64,000 nt of DNA, from positions 62,001-126,000 of the forward strand of contig NZ_CABFVD010000006.1 in the NCBI RefSeq assembly GCF_902143515.1. Direction: 5' to 3'. This DNA is from Hathewaya massiliensis. GTDB lineage: Bacteria; Bacillota; Clostridia; Clostridiales; Clostridiaceae. A program made the position numbers and the translations under genes. Under the pieces are notes generated by a model. That model was not told the DNA's origin and made no database searches. It saw only the letters and a list, made by a program, of their open reading frames with translations. Of this stretch, positions 47,501 through 57,148 are shown piece by piece (position 1 is the stretch's first letter; each line of letters starts with the position of its first letter).

Positions 47501-47532
47501 ATATAAATTCTTTTACTTCCTTTGTTCCTCAT
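44494..47532 (-). CDS. Secreted M16C zinc peptidase (PreP-like)
   Basis: About 1012 aa. A signal peptide (RIYISLILTLSLMLNVFSPV) is followed by the inverted zinc motif HVLEHCVLVG (HxxEH) near residue 115, with the distal Glu in YNEMKGALSS. Three further M16 half-domains follow, the full length of presequence-protease-like M16C enzymes. These degrade short unstructured peptides in a closed chamber. It is unusual that this copy carries a signal peptide. The ATG ending at 47532 was chosen for its AAGGGA site; a start 6 codons upstream is possible. No anchor is seen. Confidence 0.88.
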   Translation of the reverse strand: MRNKGSKRIYISLILTLSLMLNVFSPVLVLEANAYTINKFAKSELKVGEVYHGFKLVEEKKLEDAKGIGRVFYHEKSGAKLFALQNQDKNKYFSIGFRTPSYDNKGTAHVLEHCVLVGGSKKYPVKQLLKEVMENSITKDLNGLTTPDSTIYPFSSTNNKEFSNIMDIYLDMVFNPSFSDHENIFKEEGWYYHLDEKGENLKYNGVVYNEMKGALSSPTGHIYGAICKSLYPNTIYSNISGGDPKEITNLTFAELKNFHRKYYHPSNSYSFLYGDINILERLKFLDENYFSKYKKREVDSNIKSEKPFKEKKYSNFTYPIAKDENEEHKSFLTYNFTINEKTKDIDPSLSMLNHMLINNPNSPLVRNLKKHGFTNISGGYVNQQKQPFFTIMAANCNSDEAVQFEKIIDETLREICSSGLDKEIIRTTLNYINISSRFNSSYSKDSGANYNYMVLNKWMYNENPMNAFNGEAEYKKIINSTKTDYFEKLIQKHLIKNTHSSIMVLRPQRGLMEKEIFNEKKKLETYKNSLSKEQLEKLITETRELNTWLNTPSSNEDLRKIPKLELKDVDPKIELMPLNRKKENGVQILYHPWETNDTSFLNMYFDTSGVKEEQIPYIQLLSTLLGNIPSKNYKVGEIYNKERAYTTGINYGVNTYTSIKDVNKVSTQFTVSAVTLSENTEETLNLIGEEIKNSKIDDKRILKVALKSIKESLEEEAANSPHIMALNRNFSNISKGDNYKEKLKGISYIEFIEDLDKNFDKKHDIIVKNLKEVQRDIFNRHNLTLSITTDNKGYETFQNNFGEFVENLSDEKINKREIKFTPKSKSEAFPKNIGVLYNVQGFNFRDSKEEYNGNMMVLKNILDLDYLWPKVRVKGGAYGINLLLNSKGNVGIVSYRDPNLKETFEVYKGIPDYLKNLNFTDKELESYKISALAPYCHTKTIEERVYFADSMYFSDIKREDLERELKEIKNAKLKDIKAYEKMFREGLKKNNITVIGNKREVEKEKKIFNNMK

Positions 47533-47632
47533 AAAATTCCGTCCCTTCATCTTAAGATTACTAGCTTAACCTAGCTAATTATTTTATCTTATGTATTTTT
47601 AAATATTTATATACAATAAATACTTTAAACCC

Positions 47633-47657
47633 CTTATCCATGTAGTCTATGGATAAG
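47633..47657. terminator. Possible terminator between signal peptidase and M16 genes
   Basis: A 9-bp stem CTTATCCAT / ATGGATAAG with a 7-base loop. The T-run is poor, so the function is uncertain. Confidence 0.4.
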
Positions 47658-47818
47658 CATAACTTTAACCTCCATTTATTTTTAAAACAAAAAAGGACTA
47701 CTAAGTTTTACTCATAATAAATCTTAAGTCTTCTAAATCCCCCCATAAGGTTCTCTTAGAAAACTTTATTTTTCACTATGTTTGTAAAACAAGTAATCCT
47801 AATTTTTTTATTATATTT

Positions 47819-48370
47819 TTAATGAAGTCTTCCAAATCTTTTAAATGGATATAATACGATTTTAGCTTTTCCTTTTATATCATCTTTTGATATGTATGGA
47901 TTTTGCCAATACCTACTATCTTCAGAACTAATTCTGTTATCTCCTAGAAAAAAATATTTGTCCTTAGGAACTGTAAATATTCCAAGGTTCATTCCTTCAT
48001 AATTTTGAAGTGGATCTATTTGATTCTTTACATAAGGCTCTCTATAAAGTTTATTGTTTATATATAAAGTTCCATCCTTTTCTATTTGAATAACATCCCC
48101 CGGAAGTCCTATAAGTCTTTTTACAAGAGGCTTTCCAATTTCTTTAGAATCAAAAACCACTATATCTTCTCGTTTTAACTTATCCTTATTGTGAACCACA
48201 GAAGTTAGTATTCTATCTCCAGAAACTATAGTAGGATACATTGAACCTGTAGGAACATATATAATGTAAAAGAAAAGCTTTGATACTATAGTAGATAATA
48301 AAAAAGCTATGCCTATTGGCAATATCCAATTTTTCCAAAGGCTCGAAATCTTTTTTGAAGATAAATCCAT
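47819..48370 (-). CDS. lepB: Type I signal peptidase (copy 1)
   Basis: A 183-aa protein. One TM helix near the N-terminus (WILPIGIAFLLSTIVSKLFF) is followed by the catalytic Ser in VPTGSMYPTIVSGDRI and the Lys in DSKEIGKPLVKRLIGLPGD. Box E is FLGDNRISSEDSRYW. It cleaves signal peptides outside the membrane with a Ser-Lys dyad. TAGGAGAATTTAAT precedes the ATG. A close paralogue lies 2.5 kb away at 50829. Confidence 0.93.
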   Translation of the reverse strand: MDLSSKKISSLWKNWILPIGIAFLLSTIVSKLFFYIIYVPTGSMYPTIVSGDRILTSVVHNKDKLKREDIVVFDSKEIGKPLVKRLIGLPGDVIQIEKDGTLYINNKLYREPYVKNQIDPLQNYEGMNLGIFTVPKDKYFFLGDNRISSEDSRYWQNPYISKDDIKGKAKIVLYPFKRFGRLH

Positions 48371-48388
48371 ATTAAATTCTCCTAAGCT

Positions 48389-49777
48389 TTATTTTAATAT
48401 TTTCTTTAATAGTTTAAGTTTTTCTTTATAAGGAGCATATCTCACTTTTATATCAAAAAAAGTAGTCTTTTTTAATATAGGTTTTCTATGAGTGAAAAGT
48501 TCAAAACTTTCCCTACCATGATAGGCTCCCATTCCACTATTTCCTACTCCCCCAAAGGGAACATAAGGGGATGCTACATGAATTACTGTATCGTTTACAC
48601 ATCCACCACCAAAGGATATATTATCTAAAACTTTTTTTTCAACTTCCTTACTTTCTGTAAATAAATATAAGGCAAGAGGTTTAGGTCTTCCACTTAATAG
48701 TTTTACCATAGAGTTTATGTCTTTATACTCCATAATAGGAAATATAGGTCCGAAAATCTCCTCCTGCATAATAGGATATGCCCATGAAAGTGTATCCATT
48801 AAAGTAGGACTTATATATCTTTCTTTACTATTTTGATTTCCACCATAAATAACATGTCCTCTATCTAAATAGCTAACTAATCTATTAAATTGCCTTTCAT
48901 TTATTATTCTTCCAAAGTCATCACTTAATCTAGGATCCTCACCAAAAAATTCTTCAATATCTTTTTTTATATAATAAATTAGTTCTTCCTTTATATCCTC
49001 ATGAACCATTAAATAATCTGGTGCTACACAGGTTTGCCCAGCATTTAAAAATTTCCCCCATACTATCCTCTTAGATGCCTTTTTAACATCAGCATCTTTA
49101 TGTACAATACAAGGACTCTTACCACCTAGCTCTAAGGTTACAGGAGTTAAATTCTCAGCTGCCTTTGCCATAACGACTTTCCCCACCTTAGGACTTCCTG
49201 TAAAAAATATATAGTCAAATTTATGATTTAAAAGCTCATTTATTTCATCTTTTCCTCCATCCTTTGCAACTACAGCCACATACTCTTCTTTAAATGTTTC
49301 CTTAATTAACCTTTCTAAAACCTCTGAGGTAGCTTTAGAATACTTAGAAGGTTTTAATATGGCACAGTTTCCAGCACTTAAAGCTCCTATTATAGGGCTT
49401 AAAGCAAGCTGAAAAGGATAGTTCCAAGGAGATATATTTAAAACTATGCCATAGGGTTCCTTATAAATATAACTTTTTGTGCCAAAATGCATAAGTGGAG
49501 TTCTAACCTTTTCTATTTTAGACCACTTTTTAGTCTTTCTTATTGCCATATTTATCTCTTCTAATACCATTCCTACTTCAGTTTCATAAGCTTCAAATTC
49601 AGATTTATTTAAATCCTGTTTTAAAGCTTTTAATATATCTCTCTCATTTTTTATTATATTAGTTTTTAACTTTTTTAGTTTTTTAACTCTATATTCCACA
49701 TCCCTTGTTCTACCACTTTGAAAAAACTCTCTTTGTCTTTTTAAAATACCGTCTACATCTTCCACCTTTATCTTCAC
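48389..49777 (-). CDS. NAD(P)-dependent aldehyde dehydrogenase (class 3-like)
   Basis: A 462-aa ALDH. NISPWNYPFQLALSPIIGAL binds the cofactor. FTGSPKVGKVVMAKAAE is followed by LELGGKSPCIV (Glu general base) and the nucleophile Cys in NAGQTCVAPDY. PFGGVGNSGMGAYHGRESFE is near the C-terminus. The short length and ending (YAPYKEKLKLLKKIL) are those of the class 3 / YwdH type that oxidise fatty and aromatic aldehydes. The start is a GTG; the ribosome site is weak. It is close upstream of the signal peptidase, but there is no functional link known. Confidence 0.9.
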   Translation of the reverse strand: MKIKVEDVDGILKRQREFFQSGRTRDVEYRVKKLKKLKTNIIKNERDILKALKQDLNKSEFEAYETEVGMVLEEINMAIRKTKKWSKIEKVRTPLMHFGTKSYIYKEPYGIVLNISPWNYPFQLALSPIIGALSAGNCAILKPSKYSKATSEVLERLIKETFKEEYVAVVAKDGGKDEINELLNHKFDYIFFTGSPKVGKVVMAKAAENLTPVTLELGGKSPCIVHKDADVKKASKRIVWGKFLNAGQTCVAPDYLMVHEDIKEELIYYIKKDIEEFFGEDPRLSDDFGRIINERQFNRLVSYLDRGHVIYGGNQNSKERYISPTLMDTLSWAYPIMQEEIFGPIFPIMEYKDINSMVKLLSGRPKPLALYLFTESKEVEKKVLDNISFGGGCVNDTVIHVASPYVPFGGVGNSGMGAYHGRESFELFTHRKPILKKTTFFDIKVRYAPYKEKLKLLKKILK

Positions 49778-49808
49778 CTACATTCTAATCTATATAAATA
49801 TATTAATC

Positions 49809-50603
49809 CTAATTCCATAGATCTGTAAAGGAGTTTACTGTACCAGAGTAAGGATTAACTGCTACAATCATAATATCTTTATTTTCTGAACCTTTTCCAT
49901 TCTTTTTCGGAAATATAACCTTATAACCGTCCTTTGAATTCTTTACTATTTTACTGTCCCCAATAAATTCTACCTTTTCTTTATTAACCTTATTTACAAA
50001 ATCTAAAGCTATTTTTTTAGCCTCATCATCCATAATAGTATTATCTGACTCCTGCTCTGAATAATCATATTTATCTATTTTCTTAATCCTTCCATCTTTT
50101 TTATTTATTAAGATATTAAGATAAATATCCTTTCCTTCATAAGTACCCATCCAGCTACAAAACCAAAGTTTTTCTGAAGTTTCATCTAAAGTTTTTTCTT
50201 CAACATCAAATCGAAAACTTTCATCCTTTGTAAAGTCCATAGAAAAATAATCTTTATATGCTTTTTTAGCAAAATTATTTACTTCTTCTATATTGTTTAG
50301 CTCTATTTTTTCTTTATTAAAGTCTTTATTATTTGTGGTGCCCTTTTCATTTTCTCCACCTATCTTGTCTTTGTCTACATTTTCATTTTGATTTTTACTT
50401 TTATTTTGATTTTTATCTTTTCCTTGTTTTTCATCTTTTTTATTTATGTTAATTTCTTTTTTTGAATTATTATCTATATTAAGGATTGATGTATTATTTT
50501 TAGCCATAATACTTCCCCCTACTATTGTTACAAATAGAAGAGAAGTAGCTATAGAAACTGCTATCTTAGTCTTTTTTTTCAATATATTCACCTTCTCATC
50601 CAC
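49809..50603 (-). CDS. Secreted or membrane-anchored protein with a PepSY-like C-terminal domain
   Basis: A 264-aa protein. The N-terminal TM helix (IAVSIATSLLFVTIVGGSIM) is followed by a low-complexity Lys/Asn/Gln/Glu linker (about residues 45-95). A C-terminal domain has KIALDFVNKVNKEKVEFIGD and YKVIFPKKNGKGSENKD, then IMIVAVNPYSGTVNSF, which recalls PepSY/YcdB domains. The function is unknown. The long frame starts with GTG. GAGAAGGTGAATATATTG offers a TTG start 7 codons later with a better ribosome site. It sits between the two signal peptidase genes. Confidence 0.7.
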   Translation of the reverse strand: MDEKVNILKKKTKIAVSIATSLLFVTIVGGSIMAKNNTSILNIDNNSKKEININKKDEKQGKDKNQNKSKNQNENVDKDKIGGENEKGTTNNKDFNKEKIELNNIEEVNNFAKKAYKDYFSMDFTKDESFRFDVEEKTLDETSEKLWFCSWMGTYEGKDIYLNILINKKDGRIKKIDKYDYSEQESDNTIMDDEAKKIALDFVNKVNKEKVEFIGDSKIVKNSKDGYKVIFPKKNGKGSENKDIMIVAVNPYSGTVNSFTDLWN

Positions 50604-50766
50604 TAAATTACTTTCTATACTAATGTATTCAATTTTTTTAAAATAATTAATATAATCACTAAAAAAATAATTAATATAATATCTTAATTATATTATACAT
50701 TAACCCTACTGCAATAATAGTTACAGAATTATTAAGGTTACCTTAATTATATGTTCAAAAAATAAT

Positions 50767-50803
50767 AAAAACCATATGAATTTTAAAAATTCATATGGTT
50801 TTT
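50767..50803. terminator. Terminator after signal peptidase copy 2
   Basis: A long AT-rich stem AAAACCATATGAATTTT / AAAATTCATATGGTTTT with U-runs on both sides. It ends transcription of the gene at 50829. Confidence 0.8.
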
Positions 50804-50828
50804 ATGTGGATACAGACCCATATTTTTC

Positions 50829-51371
50829 TTACTTTAGTTTTCCTGTTCTTTTAAATGGGGTTATTATAAATTGAGCTTTTCCCATAATCTTTTCCTTGCT
50901 TATATAAGGGTTTTTCCAGTACCTACTATCTAAAGAATTGGCTCTATTATCACCCATAAACAAAAAACTGTCCTTAGGTACTACAAACTCCTTCTCTTTT
51001 TCCCCTTGATTTACTACATAACTCTCTTCTCTCTTTTCTCCATTTATATATAAAGAACCATCCTTTTTTACCTGAACCTTATCACCAGGTAGGCCAATTA
51101 ATCTTTTAATCAAGTCCTCTCCCAATTCATCAGAATGAAATACTATAATGTCTCCCCTATTTAAATTCTCTTTTTTGTATATCCTAGTAACTAATATTCT
51201 ATCTCCTGGTACAATTGCAGGATACATTGACTCTGTGGGCACTTTAATATTAAAAAACCAAAATTTATTTATTAAGGTTGCTATTATAAAAGCCACAACT
51301 ATTGGCAATATCCATTCTTTTATATAATATGCAAATCCTTTATCTTGATTTTCTCTTCTTTTACTCTCCAT
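50829..51371 (-). CDS. lepB: Type I signal peptidase (copy 2)
   Basis: 180 aa. TM helix WILPIVVAFIIATLINKFWF, catalytic Ser in VPTESMYPAIVPGDRI, Lys in GEDLIKRLIGLPGDKVQ and box E FMGDNRANSLDSRYW. The ATG ending at 51371 was chosen over a start 5 codons upstream because GAGGAG precedes it. It is about 55% similar by eye to copy 1, so the pair arose by duplication. In Gram-positives multiple copies have overlapping substrate sets. Confidence 0.93.
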   Translation of the reverse strand: MESKRRENQDKGFAYYIKEWILPIVVAFIIATLINKFWFFNIKVPTESMYPAIVPGDRILVTRIYKKENLNRGDIIVFHSDELGEDLIKRLIGLPGDKVQVKKDGSLYINGEKREESYVVNQGEKEKEFVVPKDSFLFMGDNRANSLDSRYWKNPYISKEKIMGKAQFIITPFKRTGKLK

Positions 51372-51386
51372 GTTATCACTCCTCAT

Positions 51387-51866
51387 AAATCTAACTCAAT
51401 ATCTAACCATCACCTTAGTATACATCATAATATAATTATTTCCAATATTCTTAAACACTAATATCATATGGTTTTTACAATATATTTACAAATAAAATCT
51501 CCCCTATATTGTTTTATTTAAACTTATCCATTGACTATCCGCTCTAATACTCCCGCCTCACTCTGTGAAAGCACTTCCCGCCAAATCCAAGAACTTTGTT
51601 TATTATATCCTTCTTAGAATATACTATATTACAAATAGTATGTATTTAAAGATGATTTTAGCTTTTATATTCTTATATACCATAGTATAATATTTTAACT
51701 TCTTTGAAAATACCTAAAAACATTTAATGCCTATATACTAATTCTATAAGTAGATAAATATTATACTTATAACTATAAAAAATTATCAATTGACTATTAA
51801 GTAATAACTAATATTATACGATAGTATATATGCGCCCAAAATTATATTAATAGAGGTGGTACTAAA
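51387..51866. other. Intergenic region with a GC-rich islet
   Basis: 480 bp between divergent genes. Most is AT-rich and should hold the promoters of the signal peptidase and of the chemotaxis receptor. An island at about 51536-51592 (GCTCTAATACTCCCGCC, then CACTTCCCGCC) is far more GC-rich than its surroundings. No reading frame, hairpin with T-run or known riboswitch was recognised in it. Confidence 0.5.
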
Positions 51867-53564
51867 ATGTTTAAAAACACTAAAAAAATTAAATTAACAC
51901 AGAGCATATTTATTTTAACTTCTCTTGCACTGATTTTTACTTTATGCATAGGTTTTCTTGGGTATATGGATATCAAAAAAATAAATAAAAATGTTGATAA
52001 TTTATACAATGAAAGAGTGATTCCTCTAGGATTAGCTGCTGGTATTAGAGGTGAATTTTTAAATATGAGAATTGAATTTCATAAGGCTATGCTAAACAAT
52101 GATATAAAAGAGTTTTCTTCCATAGAAAAACATGATGAAAAGATAAAAAAATACTTACAAGAATACTCTTCTATAAATTTAGATGAAAAAGACAAGGCTT
52201 ATATAACTGAATTTAACACTAACTATAAAGCTTATATGGATAGTTTACTTAAAATAAAACAAAGTTTATCTAATAAATCTAACTTTCCTAAGGCTGAATA
52301 TGACAATATCTCTTCATATGCAAATAAATTAGAAAATTTATTATTTGAACTTAAGGAGCATAACTTAAAGGAATCTAAAGATCTTGAAATCCAAAGTGAA
52401 GATATATTTGATTCTACTGTTAAGTTATTTGCTTTAATTACTGTTTTAGCTGTAATCATATTTTCTCTAGTTGCATACTTAATAATGAAATTTATAAAGA
52501 ATTCTTCCAATAATATGATTAAAAATCTTAAAATTTTATCAACTGGAGATTTTTCTATAAACTTAGATAGTGATGGAACCAATGAATTTGCACTTATGAA
52601 TAAGGAACTTTCTAATATGGTAACTGATATTTCTGATATGATAAACTCAATTAAAAATACTTCTAACATAATAAATGAGAGGGCTCAAAATCTATCCTCT
52701 GTTTCATATGAAATGGCTGCTTCTTCTGAAAATGTAACAAATGCCATTACTGATGTTTCTCAAGGTGCTACTACTGAAAGTGAAGACCTTATGGACATGA
52801 CAAATATATTAAACAGCTTTGGTTCTGAGATTGATGACATTGTAAATTCAATTTCAGATATAAAAGAAGGCTCCACACAAATTGAATACATGGCTAAGGA
52901 CAGCAATACAAATTTACAATCTCTTATGGATTCTATTAATGGCTTAAATACTTCTTTTAATGAGGTATTACAAAAGGTTACCAATTTTGATGAAAATATA
53001 AATAAAATTAATGAAATAACAACTATAATTAATAATATTGCAAATCAAACTAATCTTTTAGCACTAAATGCTTCTATAGAAGCAGCTAGAGCTGGTGAGC
53101 ATGGAAGAGGATTTTCTGTAGTCGCTGAGGAAATTAGAAAGCTAGCAGAGCAGTCTAAAGACTCCTCTGAAAATATTTCAAAACTTATCTCAAGTACATC
53201 TAAGGATAAGGATGTTATGATGGAAACTACCAATAACATGAAAGAAGAACTAGTAAAACAAATTTCTGTAGTAGATGTTTCTATTAAATCCTTTAAGAGT
53301 ATATTAGAAGCTGTAGCAAATTCTATACCTAAAATAGATTCTGTAAGTAATTCTTCTTTAGATATAAATGAAAATAAAAATCTTATTGTACAAAAGATAG
53401 AGGAGTTATCTGCAATCTCTGAGGAAGTATCTGCCTCTGCAGAAGAAATAGTAGCTTCCTCTATGGAAATGAACTCTTCAACAGAAGAAGTTTCTTCTAC
53501 AGCTGAAACTCTATCAAAAATAACTAAAGAAATGATAGAAACTGTAGATAAATTTAAACTTTAG
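51867..53564 (+). CDS. Methyl-accepting chemotaxis protein
   Basis: A 565-aa transducer. TM1 at about residues 12-34 is followed by a four-helix-bundle sensor (4HB_MCP-like, [20 protein letters not shown] on). TM2 lies at about 188-212, then a HAMP linker and the signalling domain. The hairpin tip is [20 protein letters not shown], then [17 protein letters not shown] near residue 393. Ligand unknown. AGAGGTGGTACTAAA is the ribosome site. A single-gene transcript ended by the hairpin at 53618. Confidence 0.92.
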   Translation: MFKNTKKIKLTQSIFILTSLALIFTLCIGFLGYMDIKKINKNVDNLYNERVIPLGLAAGIRGEFLNMRIEFHKAMLNNDIKEFSSIEKHDEKIKKYLQEYSSINLDEKDKAYITEFNTNYKAYMDSLLKIKQSLSNKSNFPKAEYDNISSYANKLENLLFELKEHNLKESKDLEIQSEDIFDSTVKLFALITVLAVIIFSLVAYLIMKFIKNSSNNMIKNLKILSTGDFSINLDSDGTNEFALMNKELSNMVTDISDMINSIKNTSNIINERAQNLSSVSYEMAASSENVTNAITDVSQGATTESEDLMDMTNILNSFGSEIDDIVNSISDIKEGSTQIEYMAKDSNTNLQSLMDSINGLNTSFNEVLQKVTNFDENINKINEITTIINNIANQTNLLALNASIEAARAGEHGRGFSVVAEEIRKLAEQSKDSSENISKLISSTSKDKDVMMETTNNMKEELVKQISVVDVSIKSFKSILEAVANSIPKIDSVSNSSLDINENKNLIVQKIEELSAISEEVSASAEEIVASSMEMNSSTEEVSSTAETLSKITKEMIETVDKFKL

Positions 53565-53617
53565 TTCAATTATAGTTTATTTAGCCCCATAATTGAAAAA
53601 TATTTAAATTAAAAATA

Positions 53618-53674
53618 AAGCCATGTATAAAAGGATATAAGAATATTTTATTCTCTCCTATTTATACATGGTTT
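53618..53674. terminator. Bidirectional terminator between the MCP and copA genes
   Basis: Stem AAGCCATGTATAAA(A)GGA / TCCTATTTATACATGGTTT followed by T-rich sequence on the plus side. It serves convergent genes. Confidence 0.75.
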
Positions 53675-53753
53675 TATATTATTCACGAACTATATAAAAT
53701 TTTTTTGAATTAATATATAAACAATTTAATTATAGTTAATAATATAGTTAATT

Positions 53754-55994
53754 TTACCTAATTGGTTTAAACCTCTTTAACCTTAATGCATTTAATAGTA
53801 CAGATACTGAACTAAAACTCATTGCAAGGGCTGCAATCATAGGATTTAATAATTTTCCTCCAAAAGCATACCATACTCCCATAGCTACAGGTATTCCCAA
53901 AGAATTATAAGCAAAGGCCCAGAATAAGTTTTCCTTTATATTTCTTATGGTTTTTTTACTTAAATCAATGGCTGTTGGAACATCCATTAAATCACTTCTC
54001 ATTAAAACAATGTCTGCAGATTCTATAGCAACATCTGTTCCTGAGCCTATAGCTATTCCAATGTCAGCCATAGCTAGTGCTGGAGCATCATTTATACCAT
54101 CACCTACCATGGCCACAACTCTTCCTTCCTTTTGTATTCTTTCAACTTCTTCTGCTTTATTCTCTGGAAGCACCTCTGCAATAACCCTGTCTATTCCTAC
54201 TTCTTTTGCTATGGCTTCTGCTGTACTTTTATTATCACCAGTAAGCATAGCCACTTCTATACCCATATTGTGAAGAGTTTCTATAGCTTTCTTAGAACTT
54301 TTCTTTACTGTATCAGCTACAGCTATTATTCCTATTATCTTTTCACTATTTGATATAAACATAGGAGTTTTTCCTTCCATAGCTAATCTATTTGCATCTT
54401 CTTTAAATTCCTCAAGATTAATACCGTTGTCTTCCATAAGTTTAAGATTTCCTAGCAATAACCTTTGAGACTCTATTACTGCTTCTATTCCTTTACCTGA
54501 TATAGCTTGAAATTTTTCTACACTTTTTAACTTTAATTTCTTTTCCTCTGCAGCAGTTACTATAGCTTCCCCTAAGGGATGTTCTGAAGCCTTTTCTGCA
54601 CTAGCTGCAAGATTTAAAAGTTCAATCTCATTTATATCTTTAGTTATTATATCTGTTACCTTTGGTTTCCCTTCTGTTATAGTTCCTGTTTTATCAAAAA
54701 TTATGGTTTGTATTTTGTGAGCCCTCTCTAGAGCTTCCCCACTTTTTATTAAAACTCCATTTTCCGCTCCTTTTCCTGTCCCAACCATTATAGCTGTAGG
54801 TGTAGCAAGCCCTAAGGCACACGGACAAGCTATAACAAGTACCGATATAAATATAGTCAAAGAGAAAACATAATCCTTCCCTACAATATACCAGACCAAA
54901 GCTGATATTATAGCAAGTCCTATTACCACAGGCACAAAATAACCTGAGATTATATCTGCCATTTTAGCAATTGGAGCCTTAGACCCCTGTGCTTCTTCTA
55001 CAAGTTTAATTATCTGAGATAAAACTGTATCTGCTCCAACTTTTTCAGCTCTATATTTTACATAACCGTTTTTATTTATGGATGCACCAATAACCTTTGA
55101 TCCAACAGTTTTTTCAACTGGAATGCTTTCCCCTGTAAGCATAGATTCATCTACAGAAGTAGCACCTTCAATAACTTCCCCATCGACGGGAAACTTCTCT
55201 CCAGGTTTAACTATTACAATATCATTAACTAAAACATCCCCTATTTTAACCTTAAGCTCTTTTCCATCCCTTAAAATTACAGCTGTTTTAGGAGCAAGGC
55301 CCATAAGTTTTTTTATGGCTTCTGATGTCTTTCCTTTAGTTACGCTTTCTAAATACTTTCCTAAGGTAATTAAAGTTAATATAGTAGCTGCAGACTCAAA
55401 ATATAAGTCCATAGTATAGTGATCATATCCTTTACCTATTTTATATATGGCAAATAACCCATATATAATAGCAGCTAAACTTCCTATGGATATTAAAGAA
55501 TCCATATTGGGGTTACCTGAAAATAATGACTTAAACCCAACTTCATAAAACTTTTTTCCAGCTAATACAACAGGTATTACAAGCAAGAGCTGAATTAGTG
55601 CAAAATTCATAGGATTCATATGTGGATTAATTATATCTGGAAGGTGCAACCCCATCATATGCCCCATAGAAACTATAAGTAGTGGAACTGCAAATATAGC
55701 AGAAACTAGAAATCTTATCCAAAGACTTTTTATCTCCTTATTTTTTTCATCTTCATGACTATGTTTTTTTATACTCTCCTCTTTCTCTTCAATAGCTCTA
55801 TACCCTGCCTTTTCCACTACAGCAATTATATCCTTAGTTTTAATCTTATTATTATCATATTTTATAGTTAATTTTTCTGTGGCAAGATTTACAGAGGCCT
55901 CTTCTACTCCTTCTAACCTTCCTGTAACCCTCTCTACTGCCCTTGAACATGCAGCACAAGTCATGCCTTCTATTTTTAAAACATCCTTCTTCAT
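53754..55994 (-). CDS. copA: Copper-translocating P1B-type ATPase
   Basis: A 746-aa ATPase that exports Cu(I). One N-terminal metal-binding domain with GMTCAACS is followed by eight TM helices with the CPC motif in [15 protein letters not shown] near residue 390. The phosphorylation motif is [11 protein letters not shown] and the hinge is [16 protein letters not shown], with an HP motif at SEHPLGEA. It lies 11 bp downstream of csoR in one operon. A single HMA domain, where many Bacillus CopA have two, is normal for clostridia. AGGAGGTAGAGTA is the ribosome site. Confidence 0.95.
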   Translation of the reverse strand: MKKDVLKIEGMTCAACSRAVERVTGRLEGVEEASVNLATEKLTIKYDNNKIKTKDIIAVVEKAGYRAIEEKEESIKKHSHEDEKNKEIKSLWIRFLVSAIFAVPLLIVSMGHMMGLHLPDIINPHMNPMNFALIQLLLVIPVVLAGKKFYEVGFKSLFSGNPNMDSLISIGSLAAIIYGLFAIYKIGKGYDHYTMDLYFESAATILTLITLGKYLESVTKGKTSEAIKKLMGLAPKTAVILRDGKELKVKIGDVLVNDIVIVKPGEKFPVDGEVIEGATSVDESMLTGESIPVEKTVGSKVIGASINKNGYVKYRAEKVGADTVLSQIIKLVEEAQGSKAPIAKMADIISGYFVPVVIGLAIISALVWYIVGKDYVFSLTIFISVLVIACPCALGLATPTAIMVGTGKGAENGVLIKSGEALERAHKIQTIIFDKTGTITEGKPKVTDIITKDINEIELLNLAASAEKASEHPLGEAIVTAAEEKKLKLKSVEKFQAISGKGIEAVIESQRLLLGNLKLMEDNGINLEEFKEDANRLAMEGKTPMFISNSEKIIGIIAVADTVKKSSKKAIETLHNMGIEVAMLTGDNKSTAEAIAKEVGIDRVIAEVLPENKAEEVERIQKEGRVVAMVGDGINDAPALAMADIGIAIGSGTDVAIESADIVLMRSDLMDVPTAIDLSKKTIRNIKENLFWAFAYNSLGIPVAMGVWYAFGGKLLNPMIAALAMSFSSVSVLLNALRLKRFKPIR

Positions 55995-56005
55995 TACTCT
56001 ACCTC

Positions 56006-56269
56006 CTATTTGGTTAACTTTTCTATAATATCACCTATCTCCTTCATCTTATCATCAGCAGTATTATTTAAAATTGCATCCTTAACACAATGATCAAGAT
56101 GAGCTTTTAAAACAATACTATTAGATTTTTTTAATAATGCTATACATGCCATTATTTGATTTGAAATGTCTATACAGTATCTATCATCTTCCATCATTTT
56201 TATAATTCCATCTATTTGACCTCTTGCAGTTTTAAGTAACTGCAGGGTTTTATGATTTTCACAATGCAT
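56006..56269 (-). CDS. csoR: CsoR-family copper-sensing repressor
   Basis: An 87-aa all-helical regulator. The Cu(I) ligands Cys ([11 protein letters not shown]), His and Cys ([13 protein letters not shown]-x3-C) are all present, so it senses copper and not another metal or formaldehyde. The ATG ending at 56269 was chosen over the longer frame to 56326. The longer form would translate the operator region, and GGAGGGTGAAGGGAG precedes this ATG. It represses itself and copA through the GC-rich box just upstream. Confidence 0.93.
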   Translation of the reverse strand: MHCENHKTLQLLKTARGQIDGIIKMMEDDRYCIDISNQIMACIALLKKSNSIVLKAHLDHCVKDAILNNTADDKMKEIGDIIEKLTK

Positions 56270-56285
56270 ATAACTTCTCCCTTCA

Positions 56286-56310
56286 CCCTCCCCCCGTAGG
56301 GGGTGTCTAT
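56286..56310. promoter_or_regulatory. CsoR operator
   Basis: A GC-rich palindrome with CCCCCCGTAGGGGG (56290-56303) in very AT-rich surroundings, directly upstream of csoR. It has the layout of known CsoR boxes (C/G-tracts around TA). It overlaps the promoter and 5' leader of csoR-copA. Confidence 0.8.
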
Positions 56311-56399
56311 ATATTATATATACCACTATAAATAATTATTGTCAAATAGTATTTATTTATATAATTATATTATTACTAAAGGTATTTTAAAAAATAAAA

Positions 56400-56440
56400 G
56401 GGATAGACTCCCTTACTTATAGGTTAAGAGAGTCTAACCC
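56400..56440 (-). terminator. Terminator after the GlsB-like gene
   Basis: Stem GGGATAGACTC / GAGTCTAACCC (one mismatch) followed on the minus strand by TTTTATTTTTT. Confidence 0.75.
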
Positions 56441-56543
56441 AATTCCTTATTAAACCTATTACAAAAGTTTTAAAACCTTAAATTATAAATTATAAATAAT
56501 AATTTATATATTATATAACTTAAAATAAACTTATTATAATGAT

Positions 56544-56798
56544 TTAACTCTTTTTCTTTACTGCCTTAATTATAGATAATAAAATTACAGCTCCAATTAC
56601 AGAGACTATTGCACTCCAAATATTAAAACCTGTAACTCCTTTTCCACCAAAAAATCTAAATATAGCTCCACCTATAAAAGCACCAATAATACCTATTACT
56701 ACATTGGCAGGAATCCCCATTTCAGATTCATTTCCTGTAAACATACTTGCAATCCATCCTGATAAACCACCGAGGATAATCCATGCTAAAAAGTTCAT
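56544..56798 (-). CDS. GlsB/YeaQ/YmgE-family small membrane protein
   Basis: An 84-aa protein with three hydrophobic segments (FLAWIILGGLSGWIASMFTG; ANVVIGIIGAFIGGAIFRFF; WSAIVSVIGAVILLSIIKAV). The Gly-rich pattern and length are those of transglycosylase-associated GlsB/YeaQ proteins, linked to envelope stress in other bacteria. Molecular role unknown. Confidence 0.88.
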   Translation of the reverse strand: MNFLAWIILGGLSGWIASMFTGNESEMGIPANVVIGIIGAFIGGAIFRFFGGKGVTGFNIWSAIVSVIGAVILLSIIKAVKKKS

Positions 56799-57148
56799 AT
56801 AAATTCCTCCTCTATATTTTCTAAATTGTTTAGCAAAAATTTTTAAAACTTGAAAATGTTTATTAAACTACAATAGTGGTAAATATATAAATATAAATAT
56901 GCATAGTATTAAAATTTAAAATTTATAATACTATGATATTGTAGTTTCTTAATGCACCACATCTTTTAGTCAGCATATTATAATTAAATTTCTTTGTAAA
57001 ATTAATTTCTCCAAAAAAAAATTTATTATACATTCTATAGCCTAAAGAATTACAATAACATATACGTTAATTATAAAGGGGTATTTAAAGTCTTTAAAAA
57101 GATACATATTTATACCTAATATATTAAATAAGAGGAAGGGGATTAATT
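56799..57148. other. Divergent intergenic region
   Basis: 350 bp between the GlsB-like and cupin genes. It is very AT-rich and must contain both promoters; a TATAAT-like box is present, but no operator or RNA element stands out. Confidence 0.4.
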
